Translations under genes and position numbers: made by a program
The notes under the pieces: generated by a model
Database searches by the model: none
The model's input: the letters and a program-made list of their open reading frames with translations, nothing else
What the model was told of the DNA's origin: nothing
Source: Endozoicomonas sp. SCSIO W0465
GTDB lineage: Bacteria; Pseudomonadota; Gammaproteobacteria; Pseudomonadales; Endozoicomonadaceae
Reading direction: 5' to 3'
Assembly (NCBI RefSeq): GCF_023716865.1
Contig: NZ_CP092417.1
Coordinates: forward strand, 6,054,001 to 6,118,000
DNA: 64,000 bases
Shown: piece by piece, positions 34,311 through 44,498 of the stretch
Layout of the letters: every line of letters starts with the position of its first letter
How positions within the stretch are numbered: the stretch's first letter is position 1

Positions 34311-34616
34311 TCACTTTTCCTTAAACGAAATAAGTAAGTAAAACTGGCCACTTTGACCCTTAATATACAGCGCTTTACTTTTAAAGCTGCTTTTGTACAC
34401 ATCCTGCCAGTGAGTAAACCCGGGATGCTCCGGGGACATGCTTTTATAAAAATCACTGTCTGTCAGTGCCTGTATAGCCCCAATAACATCCTCATCACTG
34501 AAGCCAAGGGAAACTATGCCCTGCCTTGCACTACCGGTCATACAAAGGCCATCGGTAGAACTGAATTGTTCCTTGATTTTGTCCAGGCAGTAAGCTCTTG
34601 TTGCACTATCCGACAT
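34311..34616 (-). CDS. mqsR: MqsR-family mRNA interferase toxin
   Basis: RelE-fold ribonuclease toxin cleaving mRNA, classically at GCU. Seen: about 101 residues from ATG 34616 (CAGAGGG upstream); LGFSDEDVIGAIQALTDSDF, SMSPEHPGFTHWQDVYKSS and YIKGQSGQFYLLISFKEK match MqsR. A TTG two codons upstream is an alternative start. Paired with mqsA. Confidence 0.92.
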   Translation of the reverse strand: MSDSATRAYCLDKIKEQFSSTDGLCMTGSARQGIVSLGFSDEDVIGAIQALTDSDFYKSMSPEHPGFTHWQDVYKSSFKSKALYIKGQSGQFYLLISFKEK

Positions 34617-34730
34617 GTGCAAAATTACCCTCTGAGGTTATTTTAGGAGTGAATACTATCGCTTCTCGACTTTAGAGTTTTAAGAGCACAATAGTTCCGG
34701 CGCATAATCTGCTAAAAGCAACCATCCCCA

Positions 34731-36065
34731 ATGACGAAATTCGAGATGGTTGCCATGCTCACTTCAGATCATCAAGTAATCCTCAGGGAGCTCGCTTCAT
34801 ATACAACCTTTCTTGCTGGAGCGCTATCATCAACTGCAGTACCAACGTTCTGCGAACTGCTGTTCGGTTGCATGCTTTCAGCCGACGGCTTTGTTACACA
34901 GGCGTTGTTAACAATTGATTTTCATTGTGTGTGGAGCAGCTACCACCACTGGCTATCTCAGGGCAAGTGGCAATGGAAGAACTTGGCACGCACTTGATCC
35001 GTCTGGTCTGCTCCAAAGCTCCTGAGAATCAACCTGTGGTCCTGGGCTTGATGACTGGGTAATCGAACGGTTTTCCGACAAAGCCCCTGCTTGTCGTACA
35101 CATAATCAACACAGCAAGAAAACGCAATCGGCCAGACTACACTGGGGGCAGTGTTGGGTTTCCTGGCCATCATATTTGAGCGGGCTGCAGATGAAGTATT
35201 TACCGCCATACCGGTGATCTCATTTCCGACACCAGCTTCAGGTAACACCAGCAAACTGAAAATTGCCGTGGCCATGCTCAGGGTGGTACGCAATGAAGTG
35301 AAGGATCGAGTGCTACGCCTGCTAACCGATTGCTGGTATATGAACTGGACACTGATAAAGCCAGCTCTGGAAATGAACATAGAAGTTGTTGGTCAGATAC
35401 CTTCAAATCGGGCCCTCTATGCTTTGCCGCCAGCACCCACCGTAAAGAAGCGAGGGCGCCCAAAAAAGTACGGCATCAAGATGACGACAGAACAGGTTAA
35501 GAAACTGCCGGAAGAAAAAGCAACAGTATGGATGTACGGCAAATTTCGCAAAATACGTTATCGTACCCTGATCTGTCGCGCCAGATTCCTTAAAGGTCGT
35601 GAAGTACGCGTCGTCTGGAGTCGCTTTGAAAATGACAAAGGTCTGACCGAAAGCAGAATATTCATCTCGACCAATCCGGAACTTGAGGGACTGGAGGTGC
35701 TTCGTGCCTATTCCCGGAGATGGCCGGTAGAGCCAATGTTTCACCAACTCAAACATGCTTTTGGCTGTTGCCATTTATGGCAGCAGAAATTGCGAACACT
35801 GCTTCGATGGATGCATTTGAAAATGGCAGGCTATGCATTATTGCAGTTATTAACCGTTTGTAAAAATCAGGCATGTCTGAATATTTCTCGGATACCCTGG
35901 AGAAGCCCGGATACAACCACTGCAGGCATGATGAAAATTGCTCTTTCAGGAATTATTCCGAGGTTCTCTATTCGCAAGGGCTGGAACAGATATAAGCAAA
36001 AATATGAGTTCAATTTTCGCGATCTGATCGACCAGTTAATACCGGATAATTCAGAAGCAGCATAA
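34731..36065 (+). pseudogene. Decayed DDE transposase (IS701/IS4-like)
   Basis: Transposase pieces lie in all three forward frames: N-terminal ATG 34731 (MTKFEMVAMLTSDHQVILRE), a middle piece GLDDWVIERFSDKAPACRTH around 35050-35150, and a C-terminal piece from about 35151 to the stop at 36063-36065 with LLTDCWYMNW (second Asp), KKRGRPKKYG and WPVEPMFHQLKHAFG (Glu). At least two frameshifts separate them, so it is inactive. Family assignment is tentative; inverted ends could not be fixed, though CTAAAAGC near 34712 and its inverse near 36070 may be remnants. Confidence 0.65.
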
Positions 36066-36089
36066 CTAAAGGCTTTTAGGCAAAAAACG

Positions 36090-36287
36090 GAAGTAATAAC
36101 GAACTTGGAAAAACAGTTCACTGATTTCGGCTTGCTTCACTATAAAAAGCTGACCGAATTATCGTTTAATACAGACTCTAAAGTCGAGGAAGTAATAACG
36201 AACTTGGAAAAACAGTTCACTGATTTCGGCTTGCTTCACTATAAAAAGCTGACCGAATTATCGTTTTATACAGACTCTAAAGTCGAG
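36090..36287 (+). repeat. Two tandem 99-bp units (33-codon repeat)
   Basis: The block starting GAAGTAATAACGAACTTGG occurs at 36090-36188 and again at 36189-36287, differing at one position (TTTAATACA / TTTTATACA). In one frame it encodes a repeated 33-residue unit containing KQFTDFGLLHYKKLTELSF. It is either a tandem duplication of coding DNA or a small repeat protein; the following sequence is in another frame. Confidence 0.75.
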
Positions 36288-36547
36288 GATTTAATATCAG
36301 TTACGACTTTAAGATGCTGGATTTTTCCAGAGGTCTTGCCAATCCTGACAATGATGCCGTATTTACAGCAACAGCATGTGCTTCCAAGGATGAAGTCAGG
36401 GAATATTTCACAAGATACATACAGGTGTACTGTAAAAAAGATACAAGAGTTATTCTGAAACTGTCTTATAACGACAATAAAATAGATTCAGAATGGTTAC
36501 CGCTGGATGAATACCTGGAAAAAACAGAGAAACCCGAAGTTTCCTGA
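36281..36547 (+). pseudogene. Unrecognised gene fragment (3' part)
   Basis: An open frame from 36281 to the stop at 36545-36547 encodes about 88 residues (YDFKMLDFSRGLANPDNDAV cut here, then YFTRYIQVYCKKDTRVILKL). It starts directly after the second 99-bp repeat and has no good start codon, so it is probably the end of a gene whose beginning was lost at the repeat or transposase boundary. Charged and soluble; no domain recognised. A terminator follows at once. Confidence 0.45.
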
Positions 36548-36568
36548 AATTCAGGGAATAATAACAAA

Positions 36569-36600
36569 CCCCGAAGGAAAAGAACCTTCGGGTGTGGGTT
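36569..36600. terminator. Hairpin terminator between convergent genes
   Basis: CCCGAAGG (36570-36577) pairs perfectly with CCTTCGGG (36585-36592) around a 7-base loop, between the fragment ending at 36547 and the convergent transporter gene ending at 36627. Flanking A and T bases make a two-way terminator plausible. Confidence 0.7.
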
Positions 36601-36626
36601 GAAACCATTAATGCTCTTGGCTCAAC

Positions 36627-37451
36627 TCACTTGATATTATCCCTGCGCCACTGATTGGCACAGTGAACTATCGCCACTGGCAGAGTCAGGTAGAGCAATG
36701 ACAACAGTACTTTCAGCCTGGCAATACCCCAGACCTGACTGTTGAGTTCGCTGTTCTCCCAAAAGGCACCATACAGGAAAAATGCACACATCGGCGTAAA
36801 GACAACCAGGGAAACCCAGTTGGACAACAGCGCACGTACAGGAAACCACTGCTGATTCATCCAGCAGCGAAACTTCTGAAAAAGCTGAATGTTGATGGTA
36901 TCCGTGATCCATAACGCTGCGGCCAGTGGCGCATAATAGATCGGAAAGTCCTCCAAAACGTTATCCATCAGCCCAAGTAACAGGTTAAGCACCCCGCTCA
37001 ACAGGGCAAGACTTAGTAACACCAGTACGGTGTAATTCAGTAACCGTCGTGCACTACGCTGGCCATATAATTCCGATACCGGGTTCAAAAACGCAAAACC
37101 CAGCGGGAACAACATTGAACCAAGGGTGAAGTCCACCCACCACCAGCCAAACTGGTAGTTAAACAGCACCGGACAGAACGCCATGGTGACCATATACAGG
37201 CCCCAGAGATAATTCAGCAAAGGCCGATCACCAGGCAAAGAAAAACAGTGACAGCCGTTTAACCCCTGATCGGCGATAATATCGCTGCGCCCCTCCAGGT
37301 ACCCGAACAGCTCAGCCCGGTCTTCTCTTGGCAGGTCATTGGCCTGCCCGGAACGGATAAACGGCTTGATATGCCGGGTGCGTTTTTTGCCGAAGCTGTT
37401 GGTGGTGGTGGCGGTGTCGTCAATGGCATCATAAGAATGGAATCTCAACAT
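36627..37451 (-). CDS. VUT-family (YhhQ-like) transporter
   Basis: VUT proteins are small membrane transporters; YhhQ of E. coli takes up queuosine precursors. Seen: 274 residues from ATG 37451 after GAGAGG; a hydrophilic N-terminal stretch of about 75 residues, then six or so membrane helices, with the family hallmark LFPLGFAFLNPVSELYGQRS. The N-terminal extension is longer than in YhhQ and its function is unknown. Substrate not determined. Confidence 0.7.
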   Translation of the reverse strand: MLRFHSYDAIDDTATTTNSFGKKRTRHIKPFIRSGQANDLPREDRAELFGYLEGRSDIIADQGLNGCHCFSLPGDRPLLNYLWGLYMVTMAFCPVLFNYQFGWWWVDFTLGSMLFPLGFAFLNPVSELYGQRSARRLLNYTVLVLLSLALLSGVLNLLLGLMDNVLEDFPIYYAPLAAALWITDTINIQLFQKFRCWMNQQWFPVRALLSNWVSLVVFTPMCAFFLYGAFWENSELNSQVWGIARLKVLLSLLYLTLPVAIVHCANQWRRDNIK

Positions 37452-37671
37452 ACGTTGCCTCTCGGTTGATATTTTAAAACAGCTTACATCGCTTGCGGCA
37501 CAGGGGATCACTCGAAGTTACCGATTCAGCCAGCAGGCTGGGCCTGTTTTTTGGATAGTTTCCCAGACCGAAAAGTGATAAAGCTGTTGTTGTGACGTGT
37601 GGTGCAGTTCAACCGCGAAGCAGGCTGAGATACCAGGCTTCTGTTTATTGGCTAACAAGTTTTATACCGGG

Positions 37672-37694
37672 TTATCCACCGATTTTGTGGATAA
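37672..37694. promoter_or_regulatory. Inverted pair of DnaA-box-like sequences
   Basis: TTATCCACC (37672-37680) and TGTGGATAA (37686-37694, a perfect DnaA box on the other strand) face each other 5 bp apart, 11 bp from the end of the split XRE gene. They also form an 8-bp stem, so a terminator-like hairpin is an equal explanation. Confidence 0.4.
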
Positions 37695-38175
37695 ATTGCC
37701 TGGCTCAGTCGGGCAGTTCAATTTTCCAGTAATCCATATTTCTCACCCGGCCAATCACTTCCCAGTCTGGCTGCTGGGTACTGATAACTTCCATTCCGGA
37801 ATAGGTGCAGGTAAAGGCAAAAAGTCGTTTATTGCCGTTAACCGTTTTCCAGGCCAGAAACAGCCCCGGACCGGGGCGAAGTTCTTTTTCCACTGTTAAC
37901 AGGGTCAGGCCAGGAAAGGATTCAATCATTTCTGGTATATAAAAAAACCGATAACTTTCCGGTTTTTTAAGCGGATGGTAAGGGCTGGAAAACAGGTCCG
38001 GAACCCGGGTGACTACTTCATAGACATCACCTTCTGACGGAACCACCACAACCGTTGTGACCATTGTCGTTTTTCGCCAGGTCACCATAGGGTCTGCGAT
38101 GGCCTCATGGTCATAGGGAGCCCCCTTGCCAGTGGAGAACCAGACGGGACTAATCCCCAGCGCCCTGGTCAGGGT

Positions 38176-39673
38176 CTGACTCTTGATCACATCTCTCCAG
38201 CGCTGAACTGCCGGGCTATCTGCCAGGTTTTTACCCGATCCTGCAATTTCGCCCAGCCTTCCCATACCACTAACCAGCCGGGCTGCCCTGTATGCTTTGA
38301 ATCACCCCAACCACCAAGCCGAGCAATCGTTTGAAGCAGCCAAGTGACTGTTGGCGGCTTATCGGGCAACGCTTTTTTTTCATAGGTTAGCCAGAGAACC
38401 TGCCATTCATCATCACTGACCACCTCATTCGCGAGTGTTTTTTCACTCCAAAGCTTTCTGTCTTTGTGCTGCCTGTCATTCGGTAACATTAATGCTTCAC
38501 GGATTTGCATTAGTCTGACAGCGACAAACATTAATATGACCGCAAGTCGTTCAATGTTATCCGGAGATTGCAGACGAAGCCTTTCTACTCCTGCTCCCGA
38601 TTTCCAAGCCTTGTGGAACTCTTCTATTCGCCATCGGAGCTCGTAAAATCGAATGATAGAGCGACAGTCTTCGAATGTTTCAATATCTTCAGTTGTCAAT
38701 AGTACCCAGTGCAAACGGTCTTCGGAGTCATTGCCAATCTCTTCAGCCGACACAATATTCATAGTTACCGGTTCCGGCCTGCCGCCTGGCCTTTGCGGCG
38801 CCTGTATTGTCATCTTCTTTCTTTTGACCTGCAGCGTTGCCTTTCGCTTCTTTCTACCTCCTTTTTGAGGAACCACTATCGTATATTTCCCCAACACTTC
38901 AGTCTGAGCTAAGGAATCAAATAATAAGAGTTCGCCATCTACCAGGATTCTGTTTTGTGTAGCTCTTACAACAAACCGCTGTCGGTTATCCAGTTTGTAG
39001 TGCATATATTCGTATATATCCGCCTCCCGGTCGCAAACACTGATGATGTCAGGCATTTTACCCCCCATCCTTTGTTCTGTGTTTTCAGAGGCTCTTTGCC
39101 ACTTAAAGCTTTCCTTTCCCTCGTAAGGTAGCTGACGACGTTGGTTCTTTTTCCCCCGCTGAACGTCCTCTCTAACCCATCGTTCTTGATCAATAAGCCC
39201 AATGCTTCGCTCTGTATCCGCATCAACCAAGAAGACAGAGTGGACGTGGAATCCTCTGGTTTTAGAGCCTTCAGGACCTCCAAGATCACCAAGCTCGGAT
39301 CTGACAGCATGTTTATAACCCAGGGTTGTTGTATCTTCGAGAGCCAGAAGTAGGCGAGACTGTCTCGCTATTTTGGCAGTTGCCTGAAAGCCTGCCTCAG
39401 CTATTGCTTCAGGCTTTACGGCCTCATTCTCAATCAGCCGGTAAGCTCCAGTTACCAGTGCGGTATAACCTTCGCATGAAGATGACAAAGAATTACCGGT
39501 ATGAGCTGAAAGCTCGGCAGCAACTTTGACAAGTCGTTTTGTACGTCGAGTATCGCCCAAATCAGCACATCCAAAAGTTAGTTCTGACCATGGTTTAGGA
39601 GAAAGTGGAAGCATGACCTGTTTTATCAGTGAGAAATGATAGAACAAGGTAGCTATTTGTGATCAAGAGACAG
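38176..39673 (-). mobile_element. IS50/Tn5-like element, copy 1
   Basis: Ends CTGACTCTTGATCACATCT and (inverse of the other end) CTGTCTCTTGATCACAAAT closely resemble the 19-bp outside and inside ends of Tn5 (IS50). Length 1498 bp, 9-bp duplication GGTCAGGGT (38167-38175, 39674-39682), the size made by Tn5. Single transposase gene, no resistance genes. Confidence 0.93.
38187..39614 (-). CDS. Tn5/IS50-like transposase
   Basis: Homologue of Tn5 transposase, 475 residues from ATG 39614 (Tn5 protein has 476). Seen: GCADLGDTRRTKRLVKVAAE, LLLALEDTTTLGY with Asp near 94, VCDREADIYEYM with Asp near 195, and YELRWRIEEFHKAWKSGAG giving the Y-R-E-K signature (Tyr324, Arg327, Glu331, Lys338). A longer TTG start at 39647 exists. 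Frame intact. An internal start that would make an inhibitor protein as in Tn5 cannot be judged from sequence alone. Confidence 0.93.
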   Translation of the reverse strand: MLPLSPKPWSELTFGCADLGDTRRTKRLVKVAAELSAHTGNSLSSSCEGYTALVTGAYRLIENEAVKPEAIAEAGFQATAKIARQSRLLLALEDTTTLGYKHAVRSELGDLGGPEGSKTRGFHVHSVFLVDADTERSIGLIDQERWVREDVQRGKKNQRRQLPYEGKESFKWQRASENTEQRMGGKMPDIISVCDREADIYEYMHYKLDNRQRFVVRATQNRILVDGELLLFDSLAQTEVLGKYTIVVPQKGGRKKRKATLQVKRKKMTIQAPQRPGGRPEPVTMNIVSAEEIGNDSEDRLHWVLLTTEDIETFEDCRSIIRFYELRWRIEEFHKAWKSGAGVERLRLQSPDNIERLAVILMFVAVRLMQIREALMLPNDRQHKDRKLWSEKTLANEVVSDDEWQVLWLTYEKKALPDKPPTVTWLLQTIARLGGWGDSKHTGQPGWLVVWEGWAKLQDRVKTWQIARQFSAGEM

Positions 39674-39834
39674 GGTCAGGGTATCCAGATGTTTTTGCGG
39701 GTTGGCAATTTCGCCCTTGGCAATGCGATAGAGGTAGTTCCGGTCGATACCGGACTTGCGTGATAACTTGGGAATGCTGGCAATGCCTGCCAGCTCCATC
39801 GCTTCGGCCAGACGCTCAGCGATTTCCGGATGAT

Positions 39835-40026
39835 TCATGGCGGGAGGTCCCTTGCTCCGTAGTGTTGATACAGCAAATAGGAAAACGCCCGGCGCTCATG
39901 GAGATTGAGCATAGCAAAGACGGGGATCGCCTGTTTCCACGCCAAGGTTATCTTTTGCTGGCTGATTTTTGGATTGTTCTGCTTTTTATCGTTGTCAGGT
40001 ACAGCGGCTTCCGAATTCAGGTCCAT
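39835..40026 (-). CDS. Small unrecognised protein upstream of the XRE repressor
   Basis: Sixty-three residues starting at ATG 40026 (MDLNSEAAVPDNDKKQNNPK, then ...HERRAFSYLLYQHYGARDLPP cut). It overlaps the XRE start by 4 bp (ATGA), which supports a real gene translated with the regulator. Acidic/polar N-terminus, more hydrophobic C-terminus; no motif recognised. Confidence 0.5.
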   Translation of the reverse strand: MDLNSEAAVPDNDKKQNNPKISQQKITLAWKQAIPVFAMLNLHERRAFSYLLYQHYGARDLPP

Positions 40027-40294
40027 ATAATCTATCTTCCGTAATCCTTGAGAAGAAAACTGCTTGTCCTGACTTCATCCTAAACAGGGAAAAAATGGAT
40101 TTCAATAGATTTTGTTGCATTATGTTGAAATATGGTAATTCACGGTTTTTTTAGATATAGCTGACTGTTAATCAGTTTCCCCCCATATTATCCAGGCTGA
40201 CATATAAGACGCTGACAGATTATTATATTTGCCCGACCGGAGGATTCACTGTAATTTAAGGCATTCCTGCACACAACAATATAAAGGGCATCCC

Positions 40295-40597
40295 ATGCTG
40301 AAGAAAAAAATCATCAAGAAAACAGCAGAAACCGAAGTGACTTTTGAGTTTGCTCAAAAGGGGATTAAATCAGTATCCCTTGTTGCGGATTTCAACCAGT
40401 GGCAACCGGTCACCATGAAGTATCATAAGAAAGACAAGGCATTCCGGACCAAGGCAAAATTGCCCGGCGACGGTGCTTTCCACTTTCGGTATCTGCTGGA
40501 TGATAAGGTTTGGGAAAATGATCATAACGCGGATGATTATGTGCCGAATCCTTATGGCAGTGATAACAGTGTGGTTTTCACCGGAATTAAAAAATAA
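40295..40597 (+). CDS. Small CBM48 / isoamylase early-set-like protein
   Basis: About 100 residues from ATG 40295, preceded by AAAGGG. Seen: VTFEFAQKGIKSVSLVADFN then WQPVTMKYHKK, FRYLLDD and YVPNPYGSDNSVV, the glycogen-binding-like early-set fold found as stand-alone small proteins in many bacteria and related to AMPK glycogen-binding domains. Likely a cytosolic glucan-binding or regulatory protein. Stands alone. Confidence 0.8.
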   Translation: MLKKKIIKKTAETEVTFEFAQKGIKSVSLVADFNQWQPVTMKYHKKDKAFRTKAKLPGDGAFHFRYLLDDKVWENDHNADDYVPNPYGSDNSVVFTGIKK

Positions 40598-43500
40598 TCG
40601 GTTATAAAGGTTCTTATGAAAATCACATTTCCCGGACCGGCTTCTGATAGCGCTTCACGGCCTGCGCACTCAGTTGGTTGATCTTTCCATTCAGCTCATC
40701 CAGCCCGGCGCGTTTTTTCCTGGCACTTAGCCCTCTGTCCTCCATCACCCTGCGCAACTCCTTGCGCAGCTTGCTGATATCCCGGCTGGCCTTGTTAAGA
40801 CCGGCTTTCTGCTTCAACTTGTCAGCGGCGTTCTGTTTCAGTTCGTTCTCTCGCCGGGTTTCACCAGTCTCCTGATAGTGCTTGATGGACGATGCAATGG
40901 CGTTCACCTCTTTGTTCAATTCGTACAGCTCGTTGGTATAACGGGTGCTGCCTTTGATGCGATCACCAAAGAACGAACCAACCACCGGGTAGTCCTGTTT
41001 ATTCCAGGCAGGCTTTTCACCAGCACCGGTCAGTTGTCGGGTAACGGCATCGGTGACCATCAAAGTGCCGGTAGCAAAAGCATTGAAATACCCTTTCAGC
41101 AGGTGTTCCAGCTTCTTGGGGGAGCGCATCCAGTCCGGCGCACCTTCCGGCAGGTACTTCACCAGCTCCTTCAGAGTCTCACTGGTGTACGGGTCATACT
41201 GTGCTTCGGGCTTCAGGTGCTGCAAGCTCATGGGCACAATATCCCTGTCCCGGAAACGGTCCCGATTCTCGCCCACTTCCCAGATTGGCTTGACAAACTG
41301 CGGTATGGGAGTGGACTCCAGGTTGAACATCGCCATCCCCAGGGTCATCAGGGCGTCCTTTGTCCACCTGGCGTCTTCATGCCCCATCATGCCCTGCCAC
41401 AGAAACTCCGGAATGGTGGCAAAGATATGCCCTACCTCGAACGGCTTGGGTATTCTGTAGTGGCCGTCTTCCCCGTCACCGATCCAGAAATGGTGGTAGG
41501 CCACCTTCTCATCGGTGCTCAGCTGTTTATAACGGTCATCCTCTTCAAACATTCGCACCAGCAACCAGGAGGCAAAGCAGTACATCAACCCCCGTGTCAG
41601 TACGTCACCGGAAAAGGCACTCCAGTGAAGTTCATCACCAGGCTTGACGCCCCGCCACATCCGGTTAAGCCCCTGTAGCAAACTATTAGTAAACTGGATG
41701 GACTGGGTCAGGAACCGGACAATGCCCCACTGGCCCTTACGGGTAAAGTTCATCACATCCAGCGACTGATAGGCGGCTTCAGCCGTGGAACCGCCTTCCT
41801 CCTTGACCCGTTCAAATACATGCAGCCGGTTGGAATCCTCAAACCGGGCACCGATGCTGTCCCAGAAGTCGATCAGTCTGCCGGGAGTGCTCAGGATACG
41901 CTTCTGTTCCGCAGGGGAGAGCTTCTTGCGGATATTGTCATACCCCCGGCGATAATGACCGCTACTACTGCTGCCCCCGGCCATTTTCATGGCCCATAGC
42001 GATTCATCGTCATCCAGCGACTTTCTGAAACCCCGGATGGCACCGGCCAGCGGGTTCATGCCCACCACCCGGCCATTTACCTCCGGGGCAATATGCACTG
42101 CCGTCGAGATCGTATCCCTGGTCAGGTTGCGGAACCAGTAGGCAGGCAACGCCGTTACCCCACGTCGGACAATCCGGCTGGGAATGCCCACCAGTTTCAT
42201 AAACCCACTGTGTAGCTCCGGCCCGATGTCCTGAATGGATGCCAGCAGTAACTTATCCTCAACGGCATAGGTTTCCAGCTTGCCGTCGCGGGAGACACTG
42301 GTGGTGCCTTTCAGGGTTTCGTACCTGGCCATGAGTGACTTCCAGCCGCGCATCTGTGCTGGCGTCAGATCGGTACTCACGCCGATCCCCTGAAGGGCTG
42401 CCTTTACATCGTCGTCAGTAAAGGTAATGGCCGACTCTATTTTCTCCACGGCCCCCAGTTGCAGTGCATTGTCGAGCACCCGTTGCTGGGCGATGTTCTT
42501 CAGGGCCGCATCGAGCATGGAACGGGTATTGCGCACCATGGCTTCCAGCGGCGCGATCTTCTCTACCCCGCCTTGCAACCGCTGAATGCCGGAGGTCTGG
42601 CCGCCGAGTCCCCTTTTCCGTCGAATAAATGGCTGGTTTTCTTCCTGGTATTCCAGGTCGTGTATCCGGTGGAACGGAATGTAGTCGCCGGTATCGAACA
42701 GTTTGCGAACATCCCGATTAAGGGTACCGGCGGCTTCCATAAAGTCCAGCAGGTCGTGGTTGTGCTGCTGGTAATCGTCCATCACCTGCCTGAACCGCTT
42801 GGCCAGCTCCGGTTGGGTATGTACCCAGTTCTGAATGGTGTCGATTCGCTTCTGGTCGTATAGGTTCTCCCGGTTCTGGCCGCTGAGTTCCTTGCCCAGT
42901 TTCAGGTCTTTCTCCATTTGCCTGCGGTCACGGTTCCAGCCGGTTCGACCGCCGGGGTACTCATCCGGTGCCACAGCATCCAGCGTTTCTTTCAATGCCT
43001 GCCCCTGAGCCAATAACTGATTGCCTTTGGCTCTGGCGGCCTTGTCTTCATCCATGATCCGCTGCGCCCGGTGACTGCCTTCATACACTTCCCAGATGGC
43101 CAGCTCATCCCGTCCGGTGACTGGCTTCAGCAGTTCAAACAACCCCTTGCTGCCCGGTTTAATGACGATGCTGCCGTCTTTCAACATCGGAGTGCCTTTA
43201 TGGAATGTGGCATCGGTCACGTTGTCCAGGTTGCGAGCCAGGTAAACGGCCTTGCTGGCGGATACGGTTGCGTCCATAAGCTTGCCATCATTCAGTTGCT
43301 TTTCCTGCTGTTCAATAATGGCGGCGTCGGTGAACACGCCCTGATGGACGTGCAGCAGTCCCCGCTTGATATGTTCTTTCAGTGGCCTGGCATCCCACCA
43401 CTCCTGTAACCGGTCGTACCACTGTTTCGGAGCGATCCCGCCGTGGATGTCGTTGATAACGGTTGCTACATCGTCGGGCAGGTCTTTCAGGGCGTAGCGG

Positions 43501-44498
43501 GTAGCGTTGTCAGGCTTTGTTTTTTTGCCCTGCTTCTTGCCCTTGAGTGAAAAGAGCGGCTGCCCATCCTTCAGCACCGAGTCTTTCATCTTGGTACGCC
43601 CGGCATGGGCATGAACTGATGGGGTGAAAGTCCCCTGTGGGAGAACCTACATCTGACTGGCGGTAAAGACGCCTGCTGATGACAACCACTAGCTTAAGGC
43701 AAGTGCAGTCCCGCGAGGGGCTGTGCGGAGGCAGTCTGAGTGCAAAGGTGCGAGCCGACGTACAGAAATCGCATATAAGGCTGAGTCTCTGGGCGAGTGA
43801 GCCAAGGATCACAAAGCCCTATGGTTCGTGAGACACGGTAAATGCGGCGGTTGTGCACTGAAAGTTCATGTCCTTATCCGGGGAGATCTGTTCAACATGC
43901 GATTGGTAATTCCCAGTTCTCAGCCACTGGTTACAACAGGCTCGGCGAACAGGTCTCATCATCCTGTTCGAGCAAACCCGATGGCAACCAATAGCGCCAG
44001 CAGAGGTAACTCCGCGTGGTGATTGGACAGAAGTCAGCAGAGGCCATAGTAGCTGTACGACAGAAGCCATTAACGGATGGGAAGTCGTTAGCGAAGGGCC
44101 GAACATCGACGACAAAGAGGAGACTGATTCCCTCAAGGCGATGCAGCCGTCCGGCGACTCACCGTACTTGGCGACAGAATCTTTAACCAGCTTTGAACCA
44201 TGATCTACTAAATTGCGTACTTGAACCGGCTAATCTGGCAAGTGCATGGAAACAGGTCAAAAGCAACAAGGGTGCTCCGGGTATTGATGGAGTCACTATT
44301 GAAGCTTATCCAGACTTTGCCAAACAGCATTGGCCTTCAGTGCGTCAAGCCTTATTGGACGGAACCTACCAGCCATCACCCGTGCGCCGACATGTTATAG
44401 AAAAGCCGGACGGCGGTGAGCGTTTGCTGGGAATCCCTACCGTGATGGATAGGGTCATACAGCAGGCCATTGTGCAGGTGCTGACCCCTGTCTTTGAT

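Larger units (their letters stand above)
37705..39838 (-). pseudogene. Phage-type XRE repressor split by an IS50-like element
   Basis: Transcriptional regulator of the CI type. Upstream part (39838-39674): IAERLAEAMELAGIASIPKL then SRKSGIDRNYLYRIAKGEIA, a helix-turn-helix. Downstream part (38166-37705): LTRALGISPVWFSTGKGAPY then a C-terminal domain ending in YWKIELPD. Removing the element and one 9-bp duplication copy gives 208 codons in one frame (NPQKHLDTLTLTRALGIS), the size of a CI-like repressor. A 63-residue gene overlaps its start by 4 bp. The insertion leaves only the DNA-binding half, so control of neighbouring phage-type genes would be altered. Confidence 0.8.

Noticed and set aside
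38107..38334. Plus-strand small frames at IS50-like ends and inside the three copies
   Set aside because: They recur identically in every copy as antisense shadows of the transposase.
40878..41678. A 266-codon plus-strand frame opposite the polyvalent gene
   Set aside because: It lies wholly inside the 990-codon minus-strand frame and shows no family features.
43594..44192. tRNA or rRNA genes in the structured non-coding region
   Set aside because: The stretch is the 5' ribozyme part of the group II intron; no tRNA cloverleaf or rRNA sequence was recognised here or elsewhere in the window.
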